64,000 nucleotides of DNA, taken from assembly GCA_040216635.1 (NCBI GenBank), contig JAVJOU010000016.1:62001-126000 (forward strand). The letters run 5' to 3'. This document shows, piece by piece, positions 42,144 to 51,179 of this stretch. Below the pieces are notes generated by a model. The model worked only from the letters and a program-made list of their open reading frames with translations, ran no database searches and was not told the DNA's origin. The position numbers and the translations under genes were made by a program. The DNA is from UBA1479 sp040216635 (lineage in GTDB: Bacteria; Pseudomonadota; Alphaproteobacteria; Rhodospirillales; Casp-alpha2). Position 1 is the first letter of the stretch. Each line of letters begins with the position of its first letter.

Positions 42144-42638
42144 CTAGATGCCGGTCAATTCGCCCGAAGGCAGAAGCACGTTCAGCCCGTAGGTGAACAA
42201 TGACCACATGCCGCCGACGCTGATGACCGCGACCGCCGCATGCAGGGACAGTTGCCGGGGCGACCATCCGCCAAGTGCCGTCAGCAAAAAGAACACGAAC
42301 AGGACCCCCGAAATCAACATGCCGAGATACGGCAGCACGGCCAGATATCCACCGAAAAGGACAAAACAAATAATCGGGTTCCGCCAATAGGAAACCCACC
42401 CACCGATCGTCGACGGCTCGCCCGCGTTGGCATCGGGATCATCCGGACCCCGCCGCAAGGATTGAACCAGATAGATCAAGGTCAGGATGGTGAAAAACGT
42501 TAAAATTACACGCGGCCAGACGCTCGGTGCCAGGACGCCATAGTCCGGCTCGCGAATATCGAAACTGGCCCAGAACATCACACCGCTAAACAGCAGCAGA
42601 AAAACGGCGACGTAAACGTCACGGTTCAGTCGACCCAT
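42144..42638 (-). CDS. tctB: Tripartite tricarboxylate transporter, small membrane subunit (TctB)
   Basis: 164 residues with four hydrophobic helices (VYVAVFLLLFSGVMFWASF, VWPRVILTFFTILTLIYLV, NPIICFVLFGGYLAVLPYLGMLISGVLFVFFLL). This is the usual size and layout of TctB. I prefer the ATG at 42638 to the TTG at 42650, as the family starts shortly before the first helix. It lies between tctA and tctC. Confidence 0.87.
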   Translation of the reverse strand: MGRLNRDVYVAVFLLLFSGVMFWASFDIREPDYGVLAPSVWPRVILTFFTILTLIYLVQSLRRGPDDPDANAGEPSTIGGWVSYWRNPIICFVLFGGYLAVLPYLGMLISGVLFVFFLLTALGGWSPRQLSLHAAVAVISVGGMWSLFTYGLNVLLPSGELTGI

Positions 42639-42725
42639 GGATGCCCCCAATTCGTCGGATAATGAAGTGCGCTAAACGGTCGAGGGCGGCCCACACATGC
42701 GGGCCGCCCCCTTAACCGAATGGGC

Positions 42726-43703
42726 TTACTTGCCCTTGTACATGCCGATCTTGATGGCGACCTTCTTATAATCGTTGAAGGTCTTCTCGGCCCATTTGCG
42801 ATAGTCGCCGGGGCCGACCCAGGCCACGTCCGTGCCCTTGGCATCCATCTGCTTTTTCAAGGCTTCGTCTTCGGCCGCCTTCTTGAACACCATCGACCAA
42901 TGATCGACGATATCCTTGGGCGTGCCCTTCGGCGCGACGATGCCGCGTTTCAGGGCGAATTCCATGTCGACGCCCAGTTCCTTCAGCGTCGGCAGGTCCG
43001 GCAGGTGCTTGGAGCGCTCGTTGGCGGCAATAGCAAACGCCTTCAGATCACCGCCTTCGATGTACTTTTTGCCCGAAGCAATGTTGATCGTGCCCAATTG
43101 GATCGAGCCGGACAGAAGTGCTGTCATCCGTTCGCGCGTGCCGTCGAAAGGCACGTACTTGAACTTCATACCCGTCAGGTCTTCGAGCAACAACCACATG
43201 AACTGGCTGGTCGAACCGAAAGTCGCACCTGCCGGAATTGTATCCGGTGCGGCCAGCGCGGCTTTCTTGAATTCCGCGAAATCTTTCCAGGCGACCTTGC
43301 CCGACGCGCCAACGATGTCCGGCGTCGAGGTCAGCAGTGCGACCGTTTCGAAGTTGTCGTACTGGAACGGAATGCGGCCATTCAAAAAGCTGGTGATGGC
43401 GCTTTGGTGGATGGCGAACAGCGTACAGCCGTCGGGCCTGGACTTGGCTGCTTCCTTCGCCCCTTTGTTACCGCCCTGGCCGGGAACGGTCACGACCTGA
43501 AGGCGGGGCTTGGCGCCCTGTTCGTTCACGATCTTCTCGAAAATATTGAAGATGATCGCGGTGCCGCCGCCCGGCTTCCACGGCACAATCAACTTTGCGG
43601 TATCGCAAGTGAAGTTCGGCGCGGCCTGCGCCGGTTGGGCGCCCGCCAGTCCAATGCCGAAAGCAGCCGCAGCAACGGCAGCGACGGAAATCGTTTTCTT
43701 CAT
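42726..43703 (-). CDS. tctC: Tripartite tricarboxylate transporter substrate-binding protein (TctC)
   Basis: 325 residues with a cleavable signal peptide (KKTISVAAVAAAAFGIGLAGAQPAQA). The BugD/TctC fold is recognised in LIVPWKPGGGTAIIFNIFEKIV and VTVPGQGGNKGAKEAAKSRPDGCTL, then DFAEFKKAALAAP and AANERSKHLPDLPTLKELGVDMEF. It binds the substrate in the periplasm. First gene of the tctC-B-A unit; the GGT homologue is divergent. Confidence 0.93.
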   Translation of the reverse strand: MKKTISVAAVAAAAFGIGLAGAQPAQAAPNFTCDTAKLIVPWKPGGGTAIIFNIFEKIVNEQGAKPRLQVVTVPGQGGNKGAKEAAKSRPDGCTLFAIHQSAITSFLNGRIPFQYDNFETVALLTSTPDIVGASGKVAWKDFAEFKKAALAAPDTIPAGATFGSTSQFMWLLLEDLTGMKFKYVPFDGTRERMTALLSGSIQLGTINIASGKKYIEGGDLKAFAIAANERSKHLPDLPTLKELGVDMEFALKRGIVAPKGTPKDIVDHWSMVFKKAAEDEALKKQMDAKGTDVAWVGPGDYRKWAEKTFNDYKKVAIKIGMYKGK

Positions 43704-43972
43704 TTATTTTCTCCCTGGTGGTTTGATTTCGGCGCATCGACCTTGCTGCGCCGGAAAGCAGGAAGCGTAACGGATGCGCCAATTCGATGCCAGAGCCAAC
43801 CTGCGTATCGGCAGAGGACAATTCATCGAAAACGATGGCGCCAGTTTTGGAAAACAATGGCACCAGACATGCCTTTGAGTTGCGGCGGGAAAAGGAAGGG
43901 GATAGTTAAGAAGGCAGGTTTCGAAGACATTTCGCGCCACACTTCATCACTTACTCAAAAGGTCTATTCATC

Positions 43973-45793
43973 ATGCCCGCGACACAGCCCTTCACCACCC
44001 GCCCCGAAATCCTCGGCACCTTCGGCGTGGTGACCTCGACCCACTGGCTGGCGACGGCCGTCGGCATGGCGATTTTGGAAAAAGGCGGCAATGCCTTCGA
44101 CGCGGGTGTGGCGGCGGGCTTTGCCCTGCAGGTCGTGGAACCGCACTTGAACGGTCCCGGCGGCGACGCGCCGATCATCACCTATACCGCCAGCGATGAA
44201 AAAGTGAACGTGATCTGCGGCCAGGGCGTTTCGGCCGCCGGCGCCACCATTGAAAAGATGAAGGCCCTCGGCCATCAGATCATGCCGGGCACGGGCCACC
44301 TTTCGGCCGTTGTTCCCGGCGCCTTCAGCGCCTGGACGACGATGCTGCGTGACTTCGGCACCATGCGACTGCGCGACGTGCTGGAGCCCGCGATCAATTT
44401 CGCAGGTAACGGCTATCCGCTGGTCCCCAACATCTGCAACACCATTGCGACCATCAAGCCGATGTTCGAAGACGAATGGCATACGTCGCGCGATATCTGG
44501 CTGAAGAACGGCGCCGTGCCGAAACCCGGTTCCGTGTTCAAGAACGAAGTCATGGCCGATATGTACCGGCGCGTGATCAAGGAAGCGGAATCCGCCGGCG
44601 GCGGCCGCGAAGCTGAAATCAACGCGGCCCATGACGTCTGGTACAAGGGCTTCGTCGCCGAAGCCATCGACACCTTCATGCGCGAACCGGTCATGGATAC
44701 CTCGGGCGAACGCCATGCCGGGTTCCTGACAGGCGACGACATGGCCGAATGGAAGGCAACGATCGAAGCCCCCCTGACCTATGACTACATGAATTACACG
44801 GTCTGCAAGACCGGCCCCTGGGGTCAGGGACCGACGCTGCTGCAGCAGCTTGCCTTGTTGAAAGGGTTCGATCTTTCATCCATGCCGTTCACCGGCCCCG
44901 ACTTTGTCCACGTCGTCACGGAAGCCACCAAGCTTGCCTTCGCCGACCGGGAAAAATTCTATGGCGACCCGAACTTCATCGACATTCCCATGGATGTCCT
45001 GCTGTCCGATGCCTACAACGATGCGCGCCGCGCGCTGATCACCGACAAGGCTTCCCTGGAACTGCTCCCCGGTGACGTGCCCGGCTTCGGCGCCGATCCG
45101 ATTATCCGCGTTCCCACGCCCGAGGAAATTGCCCAACCCAGCGCGCTGGGCATCGGCGAGCCGACGGTCGCCCGGTTCGACGACATGGAAGTCGCCCATG
45201 ACGGCCATTCCGCCGGCGACACCTGTCACTTCGACATCATCGACAAGGACGGCAACATGGTTTCGGCCACGCCGTCCGGCGGCTGGCTGCAAAGCAATCC
45301 GGCCGTCCCTGGATTGGGCTTCTGCCTGACCAACCGCGGGCAGATGTACTGGCTAGACGAAAACAAGCAAGATCGCCTGCAACCCAAGATGCGCCCGCGT
45401 ACGACGCTCAGCCCCGGTTTTGCGCTCCGCGACGGAAAGGCCTGGATGCCCTTCGGCACACCCGGCGGTGATTCCCAGGATCAATGGGCGCTCGGCTATT
45501 TCGTGCGCAAAGTGCACTATGGCCTGAACATGCAGGAAGCCATCGATGCCCCGGCGTTCCATACCAAGCATTTCCCGTCATCGTTCTACCCGCGTCATTG
45601 GCAGCCGGGCCATCTGGTGATCGAAGGCCGGTTCCCGGCCGAGACCCAAAAAGAGCTTCTCAACCGGGGCCACAACCTGGAAGTCGATGATGACTGGAGC
45701 ATCGGCCGCATGACTGCCGCCTGCAAGGAAGACGGCCTTTTGAAAGCCGCCGCCAACGCACGCTTCATGCAGGGCTACGCCATCGGCCGCTAA
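43973..45793 (+). CDS. Gamma-glutamyltransferase (GGT) family protein
   Basis: 606 residues. An Ntn-hydrolase that should cut itself before Thr417 (GDTCHFDIIDKDGNMVSATPSGGW); the N-terminal part has the GGT start (ASTHWLATAVGMAILEKGGNAFDAGVAAGFALQVVEPHLNGPGGDAPI), and the C-terminal part PRTTLSPGFALRDGKAWMPFGTPGGDSQDQW. Classic GGTs are secreted; I see no signal peptide here, so a cytoplasmic relative is more likely. It is divergent from the TctC gene. It could act on a glutamyl conjugate of the imported compound; this is inference. Confidence 0.85.
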   Translation: MPATQPFTTRPEILGTFGVVTSTHWLATAVGMAILEKGGNAFDAGVAAGFALQVVEPHLNGPGGDAPIITYTASDEKVNVICGQGVSAAGATIEKMKALGHQIMPGTGHLSAVVPGAFSAWTTMLRDFGTMRLRDVLEPAINFAGNGYPLVPNICNTIATIKPMFEDEWHTSRDIWLKNGAVPKPGSVFKNEVMADMYRRVIKEAESAGGGREAEINAAHDVWYKGFVAEAIDTFMREPVMDTSGERHAGFLTGDDMAEWKATIEAPLTYDYMNYTVCKTGPWGQGPTLLQQLALLKGFDLSSMPFTGPDFVHVVTEATKLAFADREKFYGDPNFIDIPMDVLLSDAYNDARRALITDKASLELLPGDVPGFGADPIIRVPTPEEIAQPSALGIGEPTVARFDDMEVAHDGHSAGDTCHFDIIDKDGNMVSATPSGGWLQSNPAVPGLGFCLTNRGQMYWLDENKQDRLQPKMRPRTTLSPGFALRDGKAWMPFGTPGGDSQDQWALGYFVRKVHYGLNMQEAIDAPAFHTKHFPSSFYPRHWQPGHLVIEGRFPAETQKELLNRGHNLEVDDDWSIGRMTAACKEDGLLKAAANARFMQGYAIGR

Positions 45794-45834
45794 CGCACTC
45801 CCTCGGTCGCGGAGAGAACACCCACGTATGCGGG

Positions 45835-45850
45835 TTGGCATAATTGTTGC
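45835..45850 (+). promoter_or_regulatory. Sigma-54 (RpoN) promoter
   Basis: TTGGCATAATTGTTGC has the sigma-54 layout: GG at 45837-45838 and GC at 45849-45850, exactly 12 bases apart from the second G to the C (-24/-12). It lies 47 bases upstream of the receiver gene start at 45897. The LuxO-like sigma-54 activator is encoded 0.4 kb beyond the next gene, so it may act here. A small stem ATCAT-tcgc-ATGAT follows. Confidence 0.7.
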
Positions 45851-45896
45851 GTATCATTCGCATGATAAAGAATCGTGCAATGAGGAAACGCACTTT

Positions 45897-46415
45897 ATGT
45901 CGATGTATCAAGACGATACAGCCTATTCGGCGGAAACGGATGCACTGCCGTTAACCGATCGAATTCAATATGACGCCGATTTCGAGAATTTAAGCCGCTG
46001 GATCGACGGTCGGCTTGCCGGCGACGGTGTTCTGGAATGGCATGTCGTGCTGGCGGATGATGATGCCGCCAACCGCATGGTGCTCGGCAGCCTGCTGGAG
46101 AAATCCGGCCTAAAAGTGACCTGGGCCGCCGATGGACGGGAAGCGGTGAACGCCGTAGAAGAACATCCGGTCGACATGGTCCTGCTCGACATCAATATGC
46201 CGGTCATGGACGGCCTGGAAGCAGCGCGGACAATCCGCGCGCTCGATATTCCCAAAGCGGATATTCCTCTGGTCGCCATTACCAGTGACGTTTCGCCCAT
46301 GCGCCTTGCGGAAATGCGCGAAGCCGGTTTTGATGTTTGTATGGAAAAGCCCGTCCGCCGTGACGCATTGTTCAGAATTATTTTAGGGACACTTTCCCGC
46401 CGCGTCGCCGCGTAG
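45897..46415 (+). CDS. Stand-alone response-regulator receiver protein
   Basis: 172 residues. An N-terminal 48-residue leader is followed by one receiver domain (WHVVLADDDAANRMVLGSLLEKSGLKVTWAADG), with the phospho-acceptor Asp98 (MVLLDINMPVMDG), Thr/Ser in VAITSD and Lys in MEKP. No output domain is present. The ATG follows TGAGGA. It is 9 bases before an Hpt-domain gene, and the two probably form part of a phosphorelay, expressed from a sigma-54 promoter. Confidence 0.87.
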   Translation: MSMYQDDTAYSAETDALPLTDRIQYDADFENLSRWIDGRLAGDGVLEWHVVLADDDAANRMVLGSLLEKSGLKVTWAADGREAVNAVEEHPVDMVLLDINMPVMDGLEAARTIRALDIPKADIPLVAITSDVSPMRLAEMREAGFDVCMEKPVRRDALFRIILGTLSRRVAA

Positions 46416-46424
46416 GAAATCAAA

Positions 46425-46790
46425 ATGACTGACAATCCCGGATCCCCCGTAGACCAGCAGGTATTGGCTGGGCTTGAAGCGGACACCAGCCGCGACCTTA
46501 TCCCCGAACTGATCGGTATTTTTCTGAAAACGGCGGATGAACGCGCCAGCCAGATTCACTCCAGCCTGAAAGCAGGTAACTTGGAGCAGGTTGCCGCCGA
46601 GGCACATGCCTTGAAAAGCAGTTCCGCCACATTCGGCGCGATCGAAGTTCGCAGGATCAGCGCGGACTTGGAAATCGCGGGCAAGAACAGTGATCATGCC
46701 GGTGCGGCACAATTGTCAGATGCCCTGACCGGCGCACTTGAAGAGGCCCGGCAAGCCCTGGCGGATTACATTTCAAATATTCCGGATTAG
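46425..46790 (+). CDS. Hpt (histidine phosphotransfer) domain protein
   Basis: 121 residues, all-helical. The phospho-acceptor is His61 (AAEAHALKSSSATFGAIEVRRISADLEIAGKN). Proteins of this type pass phosphate from a receiver to another, as LuxU does for LuxO. It is encoded 9 bases after the receiver gene and converges with the LuxO-like gene. The match to LuxU is by role and context only. Confidence 0.87.
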   Translation: MTDNPGSPVDQQVLAGLEADTSRDLIPELIGIFLKTADERASQIHSSLKAGNLEQVAAEAHALKSSSATFGAIEVRRISADLEIAGKNSDHAGAAQLSDALTGALEEARQALADYISNIPD

Positions 46791-46818
46791 ACTCTGAAGA
46801 CCGGCAGAATAGGCACCA

Positions 46819-48279
46819 TCACTCGGCAGCGTCGCTGCCGCCTTCGGCTTTTTCTTCCGCTTCGCGCAAACGCCGGTAAACGGTGGAGGGGCTGAGTTCC
46901 AGCAAAGCAGCCGCACGCGATACATTGCCGTCACACTTGCTGATTGCCGCGTTGATCAATTCCTGTTCCACCATCCAGAGCGGGCGAATATCAACGTCAC
47001 CGGCAGCCGTCGAAGGCGTTTCCTGCACCGGCTTGTCTGCCGCCTGTGCCGCACCGCTGTTCGGGTCGACGGCCTGAGGAACTCTCCCCGCACCTGCACC
47101 TGTCCCCAATGGCGGCGGCAGCATGTCCGTCATCACGACCTCGCCATCGTGCAGTACGACGACATTACGGATCACGTTCTGAAGCTGGCGCACGTTCCCG
47201 GGCCATGGAAAGCCCGCAAGAACATCCGCGGCGGCATCATCGAAGGTCTGGAACGCCTTGCCTTCTTCACCGGCGAATTCGGTCAGGAACTTTCCAGCGA
47301 TATCGAGAATATCGTCACCACGTTCACGCAAGGCCGGCAGGTGGACCGGAATGACATGCAGGCGGAAATACAAATCCTCGCGGAAGTTTCCCTTCTCGAC
47401 CTCTTCCCAGGGGTCCTTATTGGTCGCGCAGACGAACCGGACATCGACCTTTTCCACGTTCGAACTGCCGACCTTCTGGAACCCGCCGGTCTGAATGAAC
47501 CGCAGCAATTTGACCTGAAGCGACAAATCCATTTCGCAGATTTCGTCCAGAAACAACGTGCCGCCGTCAGCCAACGTCGCGGCACCGTCACGATTGGTAT
47601 GCGCGCCGGTAAAGGCCCCCTTCACATGGCCGAAAATCTCGCTTTCCATCAATTCCTGCGGAATGGCCCCGCAGTTAAGTGCTATGAACGGTTTGTCCGC
47701 GCGCGGGCTCTGGCCATGTATGGCTTCGGCGCAAACTTCCTTGCCCGTACCGGACTCCCCGGTGATGAAGACCGTTGCCTTGGACGGCGCCGCGGAATCG
47801 ATGATCCTATATACGGCCTGCATGATCAGGGACTTGCCGATGAACCCACAATAGGTTTCCCGGTCGAAATCCTTTTTCAGGGTCTGAACAATGCCCTTCA
47901 ATTCCTGGCGTTCAAGCGCGTTACGCAATGTGAAGATCAGGCGTTCCGCGTTGAACGGCTTCATCAAAAAATCGGACGCACCTTCACGCATGGCGTCCAC
48001 CGCCATGTTGATTGAACCATGTGCCGTAATCACCACCACGGCGGTACGGCAGTTCTCTTTTGTGACCTTGGCAAGGATGTCCAGACCGCTCATATCTGGA
48101 AGCTGAACGTCCAGCACGATGACGTCGAAGGAGCCCTCGGCAAGTTCCGCCAACGCCTTTTTGCCCGTATCCACATGGATGACGTCATAGGGCTCGGGCT
48201 TCAAGTATTCCTGATAAACCCGCGCCATGGGCGGGTCATCTTCAACCAATAACAACCGTTGGATCGGCGAAACGCTCAT
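46819..48279 (-). CDS. luxO: LuxO-like sigma-54-dependent response regulator
   Basis: 486 residues. A receiver domain at 1-120 (phospho-acceptor Asp57, VIVLDVQLPDMSG), an AAA+ domain (Walker A GESGTGKE, sigma-54 contact loop GAFTGA) and a C-terminal Fis-type helix-turn-helix (RAAALLELSPSTVYRRL). Stretches such as YRIIDSAAPSKATVFITGESG, GGTLFLDEICEMDLSLQ and LLRFIQTGGFQKVGSS match vibrio LuxO almost word for word. In vibrios LuxO turns on the Qrr small RNAs at low cell density. It is convergent with the Hpt gene. I see no Qrr-like RNA in the window. Confidence 0.85.
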   Translation of the reverse strand: MSVSPIQRLLLVEDDPPMARVYQEYLKPEPYDVIHVDTGKKALAELAEGSFDVIVLDVQLPDMSGLDILAKVTKENCRTAVVVITAHGSINMAVDAMREGASDFLMKPFNAERLIFTLRNALERQELKGIVQTLKKDFDRETYCGFIGKSLIMQAVYRIIDSAAPSKATVFITGESGTGKEVCAEAIHGQSPRADKPFIALNCGAIPQELMESEIFGHVKGAFTGAHTNRDGAATLADGGTLFLDEICEMDLSLQVKLLRFIQTGGFQKVGSSNVEKVDVRFVCATNKDPWEEVEKGNFREDLYFRLHVIPVHLPALRERGDDILDIAGKFLTEFAGEEGKAFQTFDDAAADVLAGFPWPGNVRQLQNVIRNVVVLHDGEVVMTDMLPPPLGTGAGAGRVPQAVDPNSGAAQAADKPVQETPSTAAGDVDIRPLWMVEQELINAAISKCDGNVSRAAALLELSPSTVYRRLREAEEKAEGGSDAAE

Positions 48280-48389
48280 GACGTTCGTGGCCTCGTGCCG
48301 GCTAGCGGATATTCCATGGGATTATAGAACTATAGGCGGCGGAGAAACCAGAGCCGGATGGCGGTAAACCATTGCCGCATAAGGATGTA

Positions 48390-49622
48390 TTATTTCGGCG
48401 ACGTGCGCAGCCGCACCGCAATCGCCATGTACAAAGCAATCGCGACTACGAAAATTCCCGCCGCGACAAAGGGAGCAACGTAGCTTCCCGTCCACTCGAT
48501 CAACGCACCAAATACGGGCGGCATGACCGTCACGCCGCCGAACATGATGAACTGGGCCCCACCGGTCGCATCCCCGATCTTGTCACCAGGGGCCGCATCC
48601 GCGATTTCCGATAGCCATACCCCGTTCCAGCCATACACACACAGCCCCAGGGCAAGCGACAACCCCGCCACGCCCCCGACCGGCCATGCCGATGTGATCG
48701 TCGTCGTCAAAGCGAACAGGCCACAGACCAGAACACTGATCCCAACCAACACAACGGTCGGCGACAGCATCTGTTTGGCGACGAACCCCCAGGCCAGGCG
48801 CCCGCCGATCCCCCCCGCCTGAACCACGGCATAAAGGAACCCGGCATCGATCAGAGACCATTCCAACCGATCGATCAGATAGAGAACGTAGAACGAACCC
48901 AGGCTGATTTGTGCGCCGGCCAAGGCGAACCCGACCAGGGACAGGGCCCGCAACGCCGGATCCCCCATGACGAGTTTCAAAGGTCCCCAGATTTTGATTT
49001 TCGGCCGGCCGCCGTCGCGTTGGCGGTCATGATCGAACGTTTCCCGCACGGGCTGAATGGCAAGCGCAACCAAGATCGCAATCACGGCAAAAACAGCGAA
49101 TGCCCACCGCCAGCCGAACATCACCGTCAGCACCGGAAGCGACATGCCGACGATCACGCCGGCCACGGGTACGCCTGTCTGCTTGACGGAAAAAATCAGC
49201 GGCTGCCGTTTTTCCGCACCCAGACCGCGCAGAATCTTGGTGCTGGTCGGGTTCAGGGGGCCGTAGCAGGTTCCCATCAACAAGGCGGCAAGCGGCGCCA
49301 ACCAAATTGAAGCGGAAAACAACGCAACGATGCCCAGCGCCGCGAACAGGCAGCAGACCTGGGACATGCGCAGCGCCCCGTAGCGGTCCATGAAACCGCC
49401 CGTCATCAGACCGGTCAGCTGGCCGGTCAAATAGGCGATGGCCACGTAAACGCCGACCAAGGTCGGATCGACGCCCATTTCCGGGGCGATCACCGGTGCC
49501 AGGACCGGCACGCCGAACACCGCCGCCGTGCCCACGACCTGAACCGCCCAGGTCGAGGCCAGTCCCCACACGAGACGTTTACCGGGCGGCATGCTTTCGC
49601 CCGCGACAGGATTTTCGCTCAT
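48390..49622 (-). CDS. MFS transporter
   Basis: 410 residues, about 12 transmembrane helices. The first loop carries the MFS motif (GGFMDRYGALRMSQ); the sixth-helix loop is charged (RETFDHDRQRDGGRPKIK). The substrate cannot be read from the sequence; its relatives include carboxylate and drug transporters. The ATG at 49622 was chosen because longer starts run into the upstream GST promoter. It is divergent from the GST gene with about 50 bases between. Confidence 0.83.
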   Translation of the reverse strand: MSENPVAGESMPPGKRLVWGLASTWAVQVVGTAAVFGVPVLAPVIAPEMGVDPTLVGVYVAIAYLTGQLTGLMTGGFMDRYGALRMSQVCCLFAALGIVALFSASIWLAPLAALLMGTCYGPLNPTSTKILRGLGAEKRQPLIFSVKQTGVPVAGVIVGMSLPVLTVMFGWRWAFAVFAVIAILVALAIQPVRETFDHDRQRDGGRPKIKIWGPLKLVMGDPALRALSLVGFALAGAQISLGSFYVLYLIDRLEWSLIDAGFLYAVVQAGGIGGRLAWGFVAKQMLSPTVVLVGISVLVCGLFALTTTITSAWPVGGVAGLSLALGLCVYGWNGVWLSEIADAAPGDKIGDATGGAQFIMFGGVTVMPPVFGALIEWTGSYVAPFVAAGIFVVAIALYMAIAVRLRTSPK

Positions 49623-49671
49623 GTGATAACGTGCTTCCGGGCTGCTTATTTCAACGGGAGGAGAACATCCA

Positions 49672-50292
49672 ATGCTCAGAGTGCTGGGACGCGCCACATC
49701 CGTCAACGTACAAAAAGTCATGTGGTTGATAGACGAATTAGGTCTGGAACACGAACGCGTCGACGTCGGCGGCCGCCACGGCGGTAACCAGGACCCGGAG
49801 TATTTGGCCAAGAACCCCATGGGGTTGATCCCCGTTCTGGAAGACGGCGATTACGTGATCTGGGAAAGCCAGGCCATCGTCCGCTACCTTCTGGAAGCCT
49901 ATGGCGGCGATCCTTGGCTGCCGTCGGATCTGAAGCTTCGCGGCCAAGCCCATCAGTGGATGGACTGGTACCTGACGGTCATGCACCCACCCATGACGGT
50001 GATTTATTTCCAACTGATCCGGGCAACGGAAGAAACACGCAACGAACAGGCCTTGTCCGAGGCCAAGGACAAGGCAGCACAGCTTTGGACCGTGCTGGAC
50101 AAGCATCTGGCGGACAAGCCGTTCATCACCGGCGACACGCTCAACATGGGGGATATCCCCTGCGGCTGTTCCGCTTATCGCTGGCACACCCTGGTGCCGG
50201 AAGGTCCCGATCTGCCGAACCTGAAAGCCTGGTGGGACCGCATGAACGTCCGCCCGGCCTATAAAAAGAACGTGATGCTGCCCTTCGAATAA
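49672..50292 (+). CDS. Glutathione S-transferase
   Basis: 206 residues. Thioredoxin-like N-terminal domain (LRVLGRATSVNVQKVMWLIDELGL, NPMGLIPVLEDGDYVIWESQAIVRYLLE) and helical C-terminal domain (DTLNMGDIPCGCSAYRW). The theta/beta-type Ser after RATS is likely the thiol activator. The ribosome site GGGAGGAG is strong. It leads a run of genes on the plus strand: GST, alpha/beta hydrolase, isomerase-like protein and panD. Confidence 0.88.
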   Translation: MLRVLGRATSVNVQKVMWLIDELGLEHERVDVGGRHGGNQDPEYLAKNPMGLIPVLEDGDYVIWESQAIVRYLLEAYGGDPWLPSDLKLRGQAHQWMDWYLTVMHPPMTVIYFQLIRATEETRNEQALSEAKDKAAQLWTVLDKHLADKPFITGDTLNMGDIPCGCSAYRWHTLVPEGPDLPNLKAWWDRMNVRPAYKKNVMLPFE

Positions 50293-50305
50293 GGCCTGTT
50301 TTTCC

Positions 50306-51175
50306 ATGACCGACCAGACGACCTATCACGGCATGACCCGTGCCGACCTAGATCATCAATACAACAACCGGGAACGCGTTCCGAACCACGCCGAAATTTA
50401 TGCGGGATGGGCGCCGGACTGTGTTGCCGTCACCAAGGATTTCCCGTGCAAATTGGATGTCGCTTATGGCGATCATCCACGCGAAAAATTGGACATCTTC
50501 ATGCCCGAGGGCGATGGCCCCTTCCCCATCCGCCTGTTCTTCCACGGCGGGTTCTGGATGAGCCGCGACAAGGAGGATTCCCGCTTCGTGGTTCGCGGCC
50601 AGGTCGAGGCCGGGGCCGTCGTGATCTCGGTCGAATACGCGCTGATCCCATCCGTCGATATGGCGGAACTTATACGCCAATGCCGGGCAGCCGTCGCCTG
50701 GGCCTGGAAAAACGCGGACAGCTACAACGGCGATCCTGACCGTTTGTTCGTGTCCGGACATTCCGCCGGCGGCCATATCGCAGCCATGCTGCAGGCAACG
50801 AACTGGACCGATTGGGAATTGCCCGCCGATGCGATCAAGGGGGCGGCGGCACTTTCCGGAATATTCGACCTGACGCCCATGCGCCGGTGCTATATCGACG
50901 ACACCCTGAACTTAAGCGAAGACGATGTCCGCATGTTCTCTCCGGAATTTCTGCCCCCGCTCGGCGGTGGCAGTACGTTGATTGCCTATGGCGGCGCTGA
51001 AACTTCGGAATTCAACCGCCAATCCACTGCCCTGGCCAATGCCTGGAAGCCGAAGGGACCGGGCATTGAATTGATGGAAGTGCCGGGCGCCAATCATTTC
51101 ACGATCCTGGACCATTATGCGAATGGCGAAAGCGACCTGTGCCAGGCGATGATCCGACAGATGGGCCTGGACTGA
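50306..51175 (+). CDS. Alpha/beta hydrolase (kynurenine-formamidase/carboxylesterase type)
   Basis: 289 residues. The oxyanion motif HGGFW (IRLFFHGGFWMS) and nucleophile elbow GHSAGG (LFVSGHSAGGHIAAM) are clear, and the catalytic His lies in PGANHFTILDHY near the end. The layout resembles BD-FAE and formamidase hydrolases. It is 13 bases after the GST gene and 4 bases before the DsbA-like gene, so the set is likely one operon. The substrate is unknown. Confidence 0.85.
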   Translation: MTDQTTYHGMTRADLDHQYNNRERVPNHAEIYAGWAPDCVAVTKDFPCKLDVAYGDHPREKLDIFMPEGDGPFPIRLFFHGGFWMSRDKEDSRFVVRGQVEAGAVVISVEYALIPSVDMAELIRQCRAAVAWAWKNADSYNGDPDRLFVSGHSAGGHIAAMLQATNWTDWELPADAIKGAAALSGIFDLTPMRRCYIDDTLNLSEDDVRMFSPEFLPPLGGGSTLIAYGGAETSEFNRQSTALANAWKPKGPGIELMEVPGANHFTILDHYANGESDLCQAMIRQMGLD

Positions 51176-51179
51176 CAGC

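Noticed and set aside
42720..44033. 437-codon plus-strand open frame
   Set aside because: Antisense to tctC and runs through the divergent promoter region into the GGT gene start; no domain.
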